A stretch of 64,000 nt of DNA from Nitricoxidireducens sp046726235 (GCA_046726235.1 JBKPAD010000005.1:62001-126000), one strand, 5' to 3'. Shown: positions 29,234 through 37,834, counted from the first letter of the stretch. A program made the numbers and translations. Notes: generated by a model from the sequence alone, not told the origin.

Positions 29234-29679
29234 GCGCTGTCCACGCGCTGGCGCAAGGCGCCGGCAACGTCGAGGTCGGTCGCGTTCCCCAGCGACGAGT
29301 CGCACATCGGATAAAGGATGTTCTCCTCTTTCATGTTGTGCTGCTGCATGAGGATCAACAGGGTGTCGGCGCTGCCCGCGAAGCCGTTGCGGTCGCGGGC
29401 GGCGATGGCCGCGTTGAGCTGGGACAGGAGGTCGCGCATCTGCGCGTGCTCGAGGCGCATGACCTGGGTCGGACCTCCGGCCATGCCAGTCGCCGCCTCG
29501 AAGGCAGGGAACAAGATCTGCTCCTCGGTGGCGAAATGGGCTTCGAGTTCGGCGACGAAGCGAGTGCCGGAGGCCGCGCAGGCCGCCCAGTCGCCCTTGT
29601 GGGCAAAAGCCTCGGCAGCGGCGAACAACTCGTCGCAGTGCTTGTGGTGACTGTGCAGGGGCTGCGTGGGCTTGGTCAT
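29221..29679 (-). CDS. Haemerythrin HHE-domain protein
   Basis: A 152-residue cytoplasmic four-helix di-iron protein. Ligand motifs are SHHKHCDELF, AHFATEEQILFP, LEHAQMRDLL and QQHNMKEENILYP, giving the usual five His and two Glu. Relatives store or sense O2 or repair iron centres after NO damage. It is coupled to DUF2249 and a NnrS-like membrane protein and has an FNR/Dnr-type box about 65-80 bases upstream. Confidence 0.93.
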   Translation of the reverse strand: MTKPTQPLHSHHKHCDELFAAAEAFAHKGDWAACAASGTRFVAELEAHFATEEQILFPAFEAATGMAGGPTQVMRLEHAQMRDLLSQLNAAIAARDRNGFAGSADTLLILMQQHNMKEENILYPMCDSSLGNATDLDVAGALRQRVDSACPA

Positions 29680-29742
29680 CTTGGGATGGATCGTTGCGTT
29701 GGGGGACGGACCAATTCTCCGGTCTCGGGTGTGGCTGCCACC

Positions 29743-29756
29743 TTGACCAGCATCAA
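29743..29756 (-). promoter_or_regulatory. FNR/Dnr box before the haemerythrin operon
   Basis: TTGACCAGCATCAA matches TTGAT-N4-ATCAA at nine of ten positions. On the minus strand a GAGAAT -10-like hexamer lies at 29719-29714, 33 bases centre to centre, close to class II activator geometry. It should control haemerythrin, DUF2249 and the membrane protein. Confidence 0.8.
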
Positions 29757-29816
29757 GCGCGACCCTCGGCGCAGCATCCTGCGCCTCGACAACCGGCTGA
29801 ACCTGCCCCGGCGAAG

Positions 29817-30557
29817 CTAGCCGCGCAGGACGCCAACCTCGAGGTGGGCGAACCAGTCGATGAACCGCCGGACGTCCTCGCCCCGATAGATCGCCCCGTG
29901 CTGCGGGCAGAGCATCTCGATGTCGAGCTGGGAAACGCGCGCGCACCAGTCCCGCTTCGCGCGCTCCGAACCCATCCAGCGGCGGTGGAACGCCTCGGCA
30001 TGCCGGATGTGGCGGTCGAAGTTCTCGACGAACATCCCGTCCTCGCCCGGCGGCAGCAAAGCCGCGCCGACGTCGCCTGAGAACAGGATCTTGGCCTTCG
30101 GATCGTAGAGATGGAAATTGCCCGACGAGTGCAGGTAATGGGCCGGGATCGCCTGCAGGCGATTATTGCCGACCAGGATGTCGGTACCGTTGTCCGGAAT
30201 GTCGATGAAGGTTTCGCGCGTGCCGCCGAAGTGCGGCACGAACGACGACCACAGCCAGCTGACGTGGCACTTGATGTCCTTGTTGAACTCCATCCACATC
30301 GACAGCGAGGAGATGATGTCCGGGTCCTGGTGAGAGGCGAACACCTTGCTGATCTTGCGCGGGTCGAACTGCGTGGACAAGGCGGAGAAGACCGCCGGGA
30401 AGACCTCGCTCCCGCCGGGGTCGAGGAGGATGGCGTCGTCACCCGAAACGACGAGGTACTCGTTGGTGTCGATGAGGTAATCGGGACGGTTCGGATCGCG
30501 CACGATCGCGTACCACTTGTGGGCGCCGTCTTCGTGGATGACGCGTATGGTCTTCAT
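29817..30557 (-). CDS. Oxygen-binding di-iron protein (ODP, MBL fold)
   Basis: A 246-residue soluble metallo-beta-lactamase-fold protein without a flavodoxin domain. Likely di-iron ligands are H76, D78 and D80 (ASHQDPD), H143 (HYLHSSGN), D162 (FSGDVG) and H220 (CPQHGAIY), that is, a flavodiiron site with HxDxD replacing HxExD. This matches the ODP family, in which a Treponema member binds O2 and feeds signals to a chemoreceptor. Here the ATG overlaps the stop of an MCP-like gene by 4 bases, so a sensor-receptor pair is likely. Confidence 0.88.
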   Translation of the reverse strand: MKTIRVIHEDGAHKWYAIVRDPNRPDYLIDTNEYLVVSGDDAILLDPGGSEVFPAVFSALSTQFDPRKISKVFASHQDPDIISSLSMWMEFNKDIKCHVSWLWSSFVPHFGGTRETFIDIPDNGTDILVGNNRLQAIPAHYLHSSGNFHLYDPKAKILFSGDVGAALLPPGEDGMFVENFDRHIRHAEAFHRRWMGSERAKRDWCARVSQLDIEMLCPQHGAIYRGEDVRRFIDWFAHLEVGVLRG

Positions 30558-31180
30558 GCTGCAAACTCCCGCAACTGGAATCTCTTGAGGCTGTCGAGCG
30601 ACTTGCGTATCTCGCCGATCGTGCCCTCGAAGTCGCTCGAAACCTGTTTCAGCGACTGGCTGAAGCCACCGCCGTAGGCAGCCTCGATCTTCGCCGAGCG
30701 CGCCAGGACGCCGCCCATCTCGACCAGGCTGGCGGTCGTCTCGATCATCATGTCGAGGTTGCGATTCAACGCCGCGACCTGCTCGAGCCGCTCGGAAAAC
30801 GTCGTCCCCTGGCGGCGACGCAGGGCCTCGTCGATGACGTCGCGACCGAGTCCGCTGCTCTCGGCGCGAGCCCGCTCCAGCACCTTGACCACGCGGGCTT
30901 CTTTGACCATGGCGGTGACGATGGCGACGCTGCCGGCCGTTGCCTGGCCGAGCGCGATCATCTGCTGCTCGAGGTCGGTGGCGAAACGCCGCAGTTCGTT
31001 CGAGAGGACGCCGAAACCGAGCGCCGATTGGCCGGCCCGCTTGGCGAGGAAGATGGCGTTCATCGCCATCAGGTTGATCCGATAGGCCGTCTTGACGACG
31101 GTCTTGATCTCCTCGTTGATGCGCACGATGCGGCGCAGCTCGCGGCCGCTGTTCTGGCCTTCAAAGCTCATCATTTGCAT
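30554..31180 (-). CDS. Soluble MCP-like signalling-domain protein
   Basis: A 208-residue helical protein with no membrane segment. Residues about 30-75 (AYRINLMAMNAIFLAKRAGQ, then GFGVLSNELRRFATDLEQQM) follow the methyl-accepting protein hairpin pattern INLLALNAAIEAARAGE...GFAVVAxEVRxLA, but diverge at the tip, where the CheA/CheW contact normally lies. It is too short for a complete chemoreceptor. GAGGGAGA precedes the ATG. Translationally coupled to the ODP gene, it probably receives the ODP signal; its output partner is unknown and no che genes are seen here. Confidence 0.78.
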   Translation of the reverse strand: MQMMSFEGQNSGRELRRIVRINEEIKTVVKTAYRINLMAMNAIFLAKRAGQSALGFGVLSNELRRFATDLEQQMIALGQATAGSVAIVTAMVKEARVVKVLERARAESSGLGRDVIDEALRRRQGTTFSERLEQVAALNRNLDMMIETTASLVEMGGVLARSAKIEAAYGGGFSQSLKQVSSDFEGTIGEIRKSLDSLKRFQLREFAA

Positions 31181-31238
31181 CCGTCTCCCTCATGCACCGG
31201 CGTGCTGGCTCGTGGCACCCCGATAAAGTCACAGGATA

Positions 31239-32624
31239 TCAGGCCCCCCGCGGACGGTGTTCACCCGGAAGCCGCGGGAAACGGACCCGGACGCGCGATC
31301 CGCCCTCGGCTGCCGTCTGCAGTTCGACCGTCGCCGCGTGCCCATGGGCGATCTCGCGCACGATGGCGAGACCGAGCCCCGAGCCGTCGCCCCCCGTCCC
31401 GGGCACGCGATGAAAGCGCTCGAAGACCCGCTCGCGTTCGGCCGCGGGGACACCGGGGCCATCGTCCTCCACGATCAGTTCCGGCCCGTGCGTTCCGTTC
31501 TGGGCAAGCACCTTCACGGTGACGTGCGGTCCGCCGTAGTTGATGGCGTTGTCGATCAGGTTGCCGAGCAGTTCGCCCAGCAGCACGCGATCCCCGACCA
31601 CCGGAACCGGGCCGTTCTCGGCGCTGAAGCCGAGATCGCGTCCGCCGTCCAGCGCGCGGGGAACCCAGGCGGCGCCGACCTCGTAGGCGAGCGCCCGCAG
31701 GTCGACCGGCGTGCGCTCGACGGCCGCTCCGCCCGGCTCGGCACGTGCCAGCAGCAGCAGTTGGCCCGAAAGGCGCGCCGTGCGGTCGATGGACGCCTTG
31801 AGTTGCGCCAGTTGCTGCTGCTTGCGCGCGGCGTCGGGTTCGCGCAGCGCCTGCTCGACCTGGATGTGCAGCGCCGCCAGCGGGGTGCGCAGTTGGTGGG
31901 CGGCGTCGGCCACGAAACGCTGCTGCACGGCCAGCATTTCGCGCAGGCGCGCGAGGACGCCATTGAAGGCATCGATCAGGGGCTGCGCCTCGCCGGGAAC
32001 CTGCGCGGCGGGCAACGGATCGAGCGCATCGCGACGGCGCCGCCCCAGGGCCTCGGCGAGGTTTTCGAGCGGGCGGAGCCCCGACTCGACGCCGCCGACG
32101 ATGACGACGACGGCAAAGAAGATGAGGGCCAGCTGCGGGAAGACGACGGAGGCGAAGATGTCGCCGGCCAGCGCGTCGCGGCGCTCCCGCGTCTCGGCGA
32201 CGATGACGAGCAGCGTGTCGCGGCCGTCGCGCGACAGCACCGGCAGCGCCACCAGGCGCAGCGTTCGCCCGCCGGCACCGACGTCGTAGAAGGTCGGTTC
32301 GTCCGTCGTCTCGTCGACGGGCGGCGGTATCTGCGGGTCGCCGGCGAGGATCCCGTAGCGCTGGCTGCGCACCTGAAAGCTGGCACGCTCGCCGTCGCCC
32401 GTCTGCAACATCGCCAGCGCCGCGGGCGGCAGCTCCAGCGGCCGCCCGTGCGCCGCGCCGGCGATGCGTGCCAGCGCGCGGGTGTCTTCGAGCAGGGTGC
32501 GATCGTAGCTGCGGTTGGCGAAGCGCATCGACAGCTGGTAGCTGAGAATGCCGCTGACCAGCAGGATGGTCGCCATCGGCAGCAACAGGCGCAGCAGAAG
32601 ATCGTCGCGCAGCCGACGTGCCAT
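31239..32624 (-). CDS. Sensor histidine kinase (TctE/QseC-like), orphan
   Basis: A 461-residue kinase with two membrane helices (about 12-32 and 160-182) around a periplasmic domain, then a linker, the H-box FVADAAHQLRTPLAALH, N-box LGNLIDNAINYGG, and G-boxes EDDGPGVP and GSGLGLAIV. Its periplasmic domain resembles the TctE/2CSK type that senses carboxylates. No response-regulator gene is adjacent. It begins 20 bases after phaC and is followed 58 bases later by the MCP-like gene. Confidence 0.93.
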   Translation of the reverse strand: MARRLRDDLLLRLLLPMATILLVSGILSYQLSMRFANRSYDRTLLEDTRALARIAGAAHGRPLELPPAALAMLQTGDGERASFQVRSQRYGILAGDPQIPPPVDETTDEPTFYDVGAGGRTLRLVALPVLSRDGRDTLLVIVAETRERRDALAGDIFASVVFPQLALIFFAVVVIVGGVESGLRPLENLAEALGRRRRDALDPLPAAQVPGEAQPLIDAFNGVLARLREMLAVQQRFVADAAHQLRTPLAALHIQVEQALREPDAARKQQQLAQLKASIDRTARLSGQLLLLARAEPGGAAVERTPVDLRALAYEVGAAWVPRALDGGRDLGFSAENGPVPVVGDRVLLGELLGNLIDNAINYGGPHVTVKVLAQNGTHGPELIVEDDGPGVPAAERERVFERFHRVPGTGGDGSGLGLAIVREIAHGHAATVELQTAAEGGSRVRVRFPRLPGEHRPRGA

Positions 32625-32643
32625 GTCTGCCTTTGCGGGCCGG

Positions 32644-34374
32644 CTAGCGCTCCAGCACGTAGGTGCCGGGTGCGGCGGCGAGCGCCGGATAGGCGTCGGT
32701 GGCGACAGGCGGGGCGGGGCGCAACGCGCCGGACTGCGGCTTCATCCACGCCATCCAGTCTTCCCACCAGCTGCCCGACCGGTGCTCGGCCTTGGACCGC
32801 CATGCCTCGTGGCTGTCGTGCCGCTCGGCCGCACCCACCCAGTATTCGCGCTTCGGCGGATGCACCACCGGGTTGACGATGCCGAGGATGTGTCCCGAGG
32901 ACGAGAGCACGTAGCGGCGCGGCCCCGAGACGATGGCGTTGACGCGGAACGTCTGCCGCCACGGTGCGATGTGGTCGTCCTCGGCGGAGACGACATAGAG
33001 CGGCTGCACGATGCGCTCGAGGTCGATCGGCTCGCCGGCGACGGTCAGCGCATCCTTCTTGATCAGCTTGTTGTCGAGGTAGAACTCGCGCAGATACCAG
33101 GTGTGCATGGCTGCCGGCATGCGCGTCGTGTCCATGTTCCAGAACAGCACGTCGAAGGGCGGCGGCTTTTCGCCATAGAGATAGCCATGCACGACGTAAT
33201 GCCAGATCAGGCTGTTCGAGCGCAGCAAGCGGAAAGCGGCGGCCATTTCCTTGCCGTCCAGGTAGCCCTTCTCCTCCATGGAGCGGGAGAGCCACTTGAA
33301 ACTGCCCTCGTCGAGGAACACCTCGACGTCACCCGGCTTGTGGAAGTCGATCAGCGTCGTGAACAACGAAGCGCTCTTGACCGGAACCTTGTCGGCGGCA
33401 TAGTGGCGGTTGGCCCACGCCATGTAGGTAGCGAGCGCGGATCCGCCGATGCAGTAGCCGACGGCATGCACCTGCTCGACGCCGGAGACGGCGCGTGCGA
33501 CGTCGATGATCTTCGCGACGCCTTCGGTCAGGTAATCGTCGAAGGTGACGTCGCGCATATCGGCAGTCGGGTTCTTCCAGCTCGTGATGTATACGTCGAA
33601 TCCCTGGTCGAGCAGGAACTTGACCATGCTCTTCTTGGGATTGAGGTCGAGGATGTAGAACTTGTTGATCCACGGCGTCACGATGACGATGGGCGTTTCG
33701 TGCACCCGCGCCTGGGTGGGCGTGTAATGGATGACCTCGAGCAGGCGGTTGCGGAACACGACCTTGCCGGGCGTGGTCGCAAGGTCCTTGCCGACGGTGA
33801 AATCTTCGCTGCCGGTCATGCGCACGTTTCCGGCCCGCAGGTCGTCGAGGAAGATCTTGAAGCCGTTGAGCAGGGATTCGCCGTTGCTCTCGACTGCCTT
33901 GCGCATGGCGACCGGGTTGGTCAGCAGGAAATTTGTCGGGGCCATCGCGTTGAGCCACTTCCGCCACCAGAACGCCGCGCGCCGCCGCTCCTTGTTCGAG
34001 AGGCCCGGCGTCTCGTAGAGCATGTTCTGCGTGAAGTGGGTAAGCAGCAGGTACCACTCCTTGGCGACGTCCCAGGTCGCGGACTCTGACCAGATGGGGT
34101 CGTTGAAGCGCGTATCGTCGGGGTTCGGCGCCTCGGCGTCGATGTGGCTCATGCCGAGCGCGCGATACCAGGAGTGCATGCCGAGTGCGAGCACTCGCAT
34201 GCTGAAATCCGAGGCCGCGTCTGCAAGCTCCTGGGGGTGCATCATCCAGGCCAGCTGCGAATGCAGGATGGGCATGGCCACGCCCATCGGATCGAGGTTC
34301 GACTCGACGCTTTCGTTAACGATGCGCCACGCCTGGGGCGGGGACGGGGCCTTCTGTCTGCTCGTGGTAGTCAT
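32644..34374 (-). CDS. phaC: Class I poly(3-hydroxyalkanoate) synthase
   Basis: A 576-residue alpha/beta-hydrolase enzyme with the PhaC_N domain (about residues 80-270) and the catalytic triad residues in GYCIGG (Cys nucleophile), AEDDHIAPW (Asp) and SSGHILGIVNP (His). It polymerises hydroxyacyl-CoA to polyester storage granules. It is not accompanied by phaA/phaB here. The adjacent orphan kinase and ODP genes are on the same strand. Confidence 0.96.
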   Translation of the reverse strand: MTTTSRQKAPSPPQAWRIVNESVESNLDPMGVAMPILHSQLAWMMHPQELADAASDFSMRVLALGMHSWYRALGMSHIDAEAPNPDDTRFNDPIWSESATWDVAKEWYLLLTHFTQNMLYETPGLSNKERRRAAFWWRKWLNAMAPTNFLLTNPVAMRKAVESNGESLLNGFKIFLDDLRAGNVRMTGSEDFTVGKDLATTPGKVVFRNRLLEVIHYTPTQARVHETPIVIVTPWINKFYILDLNPKKSMVKFLLDQGFDVYITSWKNPTADMRDVTFDDYLTEGVAKIIDVARAVSGVEQVHAVGYCIGGSALATYMAWANRHYAADKVPVKSASLFTTLIDFHKPGDVEVFLDEGSFKWLSRSMEEKGYLDGKEMAAAFRLLRSNSLIWHYVVHGYLYGEKPPPFDVLFWNMDTTRMPAAMHTWYLREFYLDNKLIKKDALTVAGEPIDLERIVQPLYVVSAEDDHIAPWRQTFRVNAIVSGPRRYVLSSSGHILGIVNPVVHPPKREYWVGAAERHDSHEAWRSKAEHRSGSWWEDWMAWMKPQSGALRPAPPVATDAYPALAAAPGTYVLER

Positions 34375-34524
34375 GGCATTTCACCGACTCTGTCGCTCGG
34401 CGGGGGCCGCCGACTAAACTGCATAATCCGCTATCATCCAAGTAACGAACCCGCATGGGCACCGCCTGTACGGCAGCCCCTGCGATCAGATGGTAATTCC
34501 AAATTCACTTCAGGGGGCGGTGGC

Positions 34525-34968
34525 ATGTTCAAGCATATTCTTGTTCCCACGGATGGTTCCCAGCTTTCCACCGACACGGCGAAGCGCGCAGTGGCGTTCG
34601 CACGTGAAACCGGCGCTCGCGTGACATTCTTCTTCGCCAAGCCCGACTACCCGGTCGCCTTCTACGGCGAAGGCGCGCTGATCGACCCGACCACGCCCGA
34701 GAAGTTCGCCGAGATGGCCGACAAGCAGGCGCGCGAGGTGCTGGCCGCGTGCGAGAAGGTGGCCGCCGAGGCCGGCGTCGCCTGCGACTCCAGCAGCGCC
34801 GTCAGCGACATTCCCTACGAGGCGATCATCGAGGCCGCGGACCGCGGCGGATGCGACCTTATCTTCATGGCCTCGCATGGCCGACGCGGATTCAGCGGCC
34901 TGTTGCTGGGTTCGGAAACCCAGAAAGTGCTCACGCATTCGAAGATCCCGGTCCTCGTCTACCGCTAA
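34525..34968 (+). CDS. Universal stress protein
   Basis: A 147-residue UspA-family protein starting MFKHILVPTDGSQLSTDTAKR, with the ATP-binding loop MASHGRRGFSGLLLGSETQKVL. AGGGGGC lies before the ATG. It is divergent from phaC and followed 14 bases later by a haemerythrin gene. Confidence 0.94.
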   Translation: MFKHILVPTDGSQLSTDTAKRAVAFARETGARVTFFFAKPDYPVAFYGEGALIDPTTPEKFAEMADKQAREVLAACEKVAAEAGVACDSSSAVSDIPYEAIIEAADRGGCDLIFMASHGRRGFSGLLLGSETQKVLTHSKIPVLVYR

Positions 34969-34982
34969 GCCGGCGGCGACCC

Positions 34983-35582
34983 ATGCTCAACGCGGCACTT
35001 GCGATCATTCACGACGAGCACCGCTCGCTGGTGGCCGTGGTGCATGGACTCCGCTATCTCGTGCGCGAGATGCGCGAGAAGGGCGAGCGACCCGACTTCA
35101 AGCTGTTGTGGGCGATGATCTACTACATCGACGCATTTCCGGCACGGATGCACCATCCCAAGGAGAACGCGTACCTGTTTGCGCGCCTGCGCCAGCGTAC
35201 GCACGAGGCCGACGCCGTGCTCGCTGGCCTGGAGCGGGAACACGCGTCGGGGGCGCAGCAGGTGCGCGACCTGGAGCATGCGCTCGGCTACTTCGAGGCC
35301 GACAAGCCGGATGGCTTCGCGGTCTTTGCCGGCGCGGTCGAGAAGTTCGCCGAAGAAGTCTGGCAGCACATCAACGTCGAGGAGAAGGTCGTCATTCCGC
35401 TCGCGAAGAAGCATCTGACGGCGGAAGACTGGGTGGAGATCGCGGAGGCTTTCGGCGAGAACGGCGATCCGCGCTTCGGCGCCGAACCCGACCACGAGTT
35501 CCGCGACCTGTTCTCGCGCATCGTCAATCTCGCGCCGCCTCCGATCGGGGTCGGCCCATCGCATCCGGAATCCGGTGCGTAA
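34983..35582 (+). CDS. Haemerythrin-domain protein
   Basis: A 199-residue protein with HHE-type ligands in IIHDEHRSLVAVVH, RMHHPKENAYLF, REHASGAQQVRDLEHAL and VWQHINVEEKVVIPLAKKHL. It is the third haemerythrin domain of the window and one of two stand-alone ones. Coupled with a Usp gene, it may sense or buffer O2. Ends next to a strong hairpin terminator. Confidence 0.9.
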   Translation: MLNAALAIIHDEHRSLVAVVHGLRYLVREMREKGERPDFKLLWAMIYYIDAFPARMHHPKENAYLFARLRQRTHEADAVLAGLEREHASGAQQVRDLEHALGYFEADKPDGFAVFAGAVEKFAEEVWQHINVEEKVVIPLAKKHLTAEDWVEIAEAFGENGDPRFGAEPDHEFRDLFSRIVNLAPPPIGVGPSHPESGA

Positions 35583-35585
35583 ACG

Positions 35586-35613
35586 AAAAAAGGGGACGGC
35601 AAACCGTCCCCTT
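35586..35613. terminator. Bidirectional terminator
   Basis: GGGGACGG-CAAA-CCGTCCCC (35592-35611) is a perfect 8-bp stem. On the minus strand it is followed by six T, ending the ccoG-ccoH-DUF3149 unit; on the plus strand it ends the Usp-haemerythrin unit. Confidence 0.85.
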
Positions 35614-35629
35614 ACTTGCGGCGACCGCT

Positions 35630-35770
35630 TTACTTGCCGGCTGCGCGCGCGTCTTCTTCCGCCTTGCGCTTGAAGAAGCTCATCAGGTAGAACGCCATCA
35701 CGATAACGAAGGCAATGGTGAACACGCTCAGCAGGCCGATGTCGGTGCCGAAGAGAAGTTGCCAGGCCAT
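35630..35770 (-). CDS. DUF3149 small membrane protein
   Basis: A 46-residue protein (MAWQLLFGTDIGLLS start) with one membrane helix (about residues 12-32) and a charged tail rich in Lys, Glu and Ala. It matches the DUF3149 family, which is frequent after cbb3 assembly genes. AAAGGGG lies at good spacing before the ATG. It starts 29 bases after ccoH and is followed by the terminator, so it is the last gene of ccoGH. A role in cbb3 assembly or stability is inferred from position. Confidence 0.85.
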   Translation of the reverse strand: MAWQLLFGTDIGLLSVFTIAFVIVMAFYLMSFFKRKAEEDARAAGK

Positions 35771-35799
35771 GATTTCCCCTTTCTAGTTTTGCGTTACCA

Positions 35800-36321
35800 C
35801 TAGTTGCGAATATCGGCAGTTTCCCCGCCGCCGATCACCGTTTCCCCTGATGCGGGCAGCACGACATTGCCCATCAGGCGCCACGATTTCGTTTCGTCCT
35901 CGAGAAGGACGAGCCAGTGTCCGGAACTGGGCAGCCGCAGCTTGCCCGTGTAGGCATCGCCTTCGCGCGTCAGAGTAATTGACTGATCGAGCCCTGCGCG
36001 AGTCGGATGTGAGAGCGTCAGACCCAGCGTGGGTGGCATCGCGAAGCTCGAATCGACCGCCTTCAGCCGCGCCACGAAGCCGCTTTCGGTTACCCGTACG
36101 CCGACGCTGATGCCGAGTTGCTTCGCGCGCTCGCTCGCGGCGATGGTCTGATTGACCACGAGGCCCTTCTTGTAATAGTCGTCGGTCACCAGGCCGTCAG
36201 CGGTCGAAATCGCCAGCCACGCCGTGTAGATGCCGGCGACGACGACGATGAACGGGCCGGTCATCAGCAACCAGGGCCAAGGCTCGCGGTACCAGGGCTT
36301 TGCATTCATGACGGTGCTCAT
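35800..36321 (-). CDS. ccoH: FixH/CcoH cbb3 oxidase assembly protein
   Basis: A 173-residue protein with one N-terminal membrane helix (WPWLLMTGPFIVVVAGIYTAW), the typical DYYKKGLVVNQ segment and a periplasmic beta domain. It helps assemble the cbb3 oxidase and associates with CcoP. The ATG overlaps the ccoG stop by 4 bases. Confidence 0.95.
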   Translation of the reverse strand: MSTVMNAKPWYREPWPWLLMTGPFIVVVAGIYTAWLAISTADGLVTDDYYKKGLVVNQTIAASERAKQLGISVGVRVTESGFVARLKAVDSSFAMPPTLGLTLSHPTRAGLDQSITLTREGDAYTGKLRLPSSGHWLVLLEDETKSWRLMGNVVLPASGETVIGGGETADIRN

Positions 36322-37742
36322 GGGATCAGGAAAGTCGCTTTCTCGTGGACGGAAATCTTGCTGTCATCGACAGTCGACTTGACGTCGAAGTAGATCGTGT
36401 TCGAGCCCTTCTTGCCGGACTCGGGTGGCGTGCGTACGGCAACGGTCACGCTCTTGGCGCCGGCGGCAGGGATTTCGACGCTCCGCTCGCCGGCGAGTTC
36501 GATCTTGTCCAAGCCGCTGACGGAAATCTCGTAGCGCTGCGCTTTCTCGCTGACGTTCATCACCTGCAGGCGGAAGACGTTTTCAATCAGTCCGCCCTCG
36601 ACTTCCCGCGCCAGGACCGCGCGGTCGCGGATGACATCCACGCGCAGCGACGCCTTGGTGGCAAGCCCCCACGCGAACGCCAAGAGGATGACCGCGAGGA
36701 TTGTCGAGTAAAGGATGATGCGCGGACGCACGATGTGGGCGACGATTTCCTTCCAGCCCCAGTGCTCGGCGATGGCGTGCTCGGTCGAATAGCGAATCAG
36801 GCCGCGCGGATAGTCCATCTTGTCCATGACTTCGTCGCAGGCGTCGATGCAGACCGAACAGCCGATGCATTCGTACTGAAGGCCGTTGCGGATGTCGATG
36901 CCGGTCGGACACACGGCCACGCAGAGGCCGCAATCCACGCAGTCGCCCTTGCCGGTGGCCTTGATGTCCTCGCCCTTGCGGCGCGGACCGCGCGGTTCGC
37001 CGCGCTCGCTGTCGTAGGTGACGACCAGCGTATCCGGGTCGAACATCACGCCCTGGAAGCGCGCATAAGGGCACATGTACAGGCACACCTGCTCGCGCAG
37101 ATGGCCCGCCATCAGGTAGGTGAAGCCGGCGTAAAACAGGAACCAGAACCACTCCCACGGGCCGAGCGAGAGCGTCTTGAAAGAGGCTGCGAGGGTGTGG
37201 ATCGGCGTGAAGTAGCCGACGAAGGTAAAGCCCGTCCAGAGCGCCATCGCCGCCCAAAGGCCGTACTTGAGCCCACGCTTGGCTGCCTTGGCACCGGTCA
37301 TGGGCTCGGCATCGAGCTTCATGCGTGCGTTGCGGTCACCTTCGACGAGCTTCTCTATCCAGAGGAAGATTTCGGTGTAAACCGTCTGCGGACACGAGTA
37401 GCCGCACCAGAGGCGCCCGGCGACCGCGGTGAAGAGGAATAGCGCGTACGCTGAAATGATCAGCAGGACGGCGAGGAAAAAGACGTCTTGTGGCCAGAGG
37501 ACGAGGCCAAAGAGATAGAACTTGCGCTCAGCAATCTCAAACAGGACGGCTTGGCGCCCGTTCCACGGCACCCAGCACAAGCCGTAAAAAACCAGTTGCG
37601 TGACCCAGACCAGGGCCAGACGCCACTTGCTGAAGCGTCCCGAAATGGACCTCGGGTGAATCTTCTTGCGGGATTGATACAGGGAGTCGGCGGAATCGTC
37701 GACGCTACTTGGGGAGATGGGGGATTGGTTGGCCGCGCTCAT
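36318..37742 (-). CDS. ccoG: CcoG/FixG cytochrome oxidase accessory protein (canonical copy)
   Basis: A 474-residue membrane protein with several helices, the CGYSCPQTVYTEI motif, a two-cluster ferredoxin domain (CVDCGLCVAVCPTGID and CIGCSVCIDAC) and a C-terminal FixG domain. It reduces Cu(II) to Cu(I) for insertion into the CcoN active site. This copy sits between ccoNOQP and ccoH. The other copy at 697-2106 is clearly similar over the full length but more divergent at both ends. Confidence 0.97.
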   Translation of the reverse strand: MSAANQSPISPSSVDDSADSLYQSRKKIHPRSISGRFSKWRLALVWVTQLVFYGLCWVPWNGRQAVLFEIAERKFYLFGLVLWPQDVFFLAVLLIISAYALFLFTAVAGRLWCGYSCPQTVYTEIFLWIEKLVEGDRNARMKLDAEPMTGAKAAKRGLKYGLWAAMALWTGFTFVGYFTPIHTLAASFKTLSLGPWEWFWFLFYAGFTYLMAGHLREQVCLYMCPYARFQGVMFDPDTLVVTYDSERGEPRGPRRKGEDIKATGKGDCVDCGLCVAVCPTGIDIRNGLQYECIGCSVCIDACDEVMDKMDYPRGLIRYSTEHAIAEHWGWKEIVAHIVRPRIILYSTILAVILLAFAWGLATKASLRVDVIRDRAVLAREVEGGLIENVFRLQVMNVSEKAQRYEISVSGLDKIELAGERSVEIPAAGAKSVTVAVRTPPESGKKGSNTIYFDVKSTVDDSKISVHEKATFLIP

Positions 37743-37757
37743 TGTTCGCTATTTCAG

Positions 37758-37771
37758 TAGATTCTGATCAA
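37758..37771 (-). promoter_or_regulatory. FNR-like site before ccoG
   Basis: TAGATTCTGATCAA has one mismatch to TTGAT-N4-ATCAA. It lies only 16 bases before the ccoG ATG, too close for classical activation, so it may be a repressing or fortuitous site. The ccoP terminator stands between this point and ccoP. Confidence 0.4.
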
Positions 37772-37779
37772 GCTTCGGG

Positions 37780-37811
37780 AAAAAACTCCCCGGCCGAAAG
37801 ACCGGGGAGTT
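37780..37811 (-). terminator. Hairpin terminator between the cco units
   Basis: On the minus strand AACTCCCCGG/CCGGGGAGTT (37784-37811) forms a 10-bp stem followed by a run of T. It lies after ccoP and before ccoG, so ccoNOQP and ccoGH are separate or partly coupled units. Confidence 0.88.
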
Positions 37812-37834
37812 GAGCTGGCTATTCTAGTCCGACT

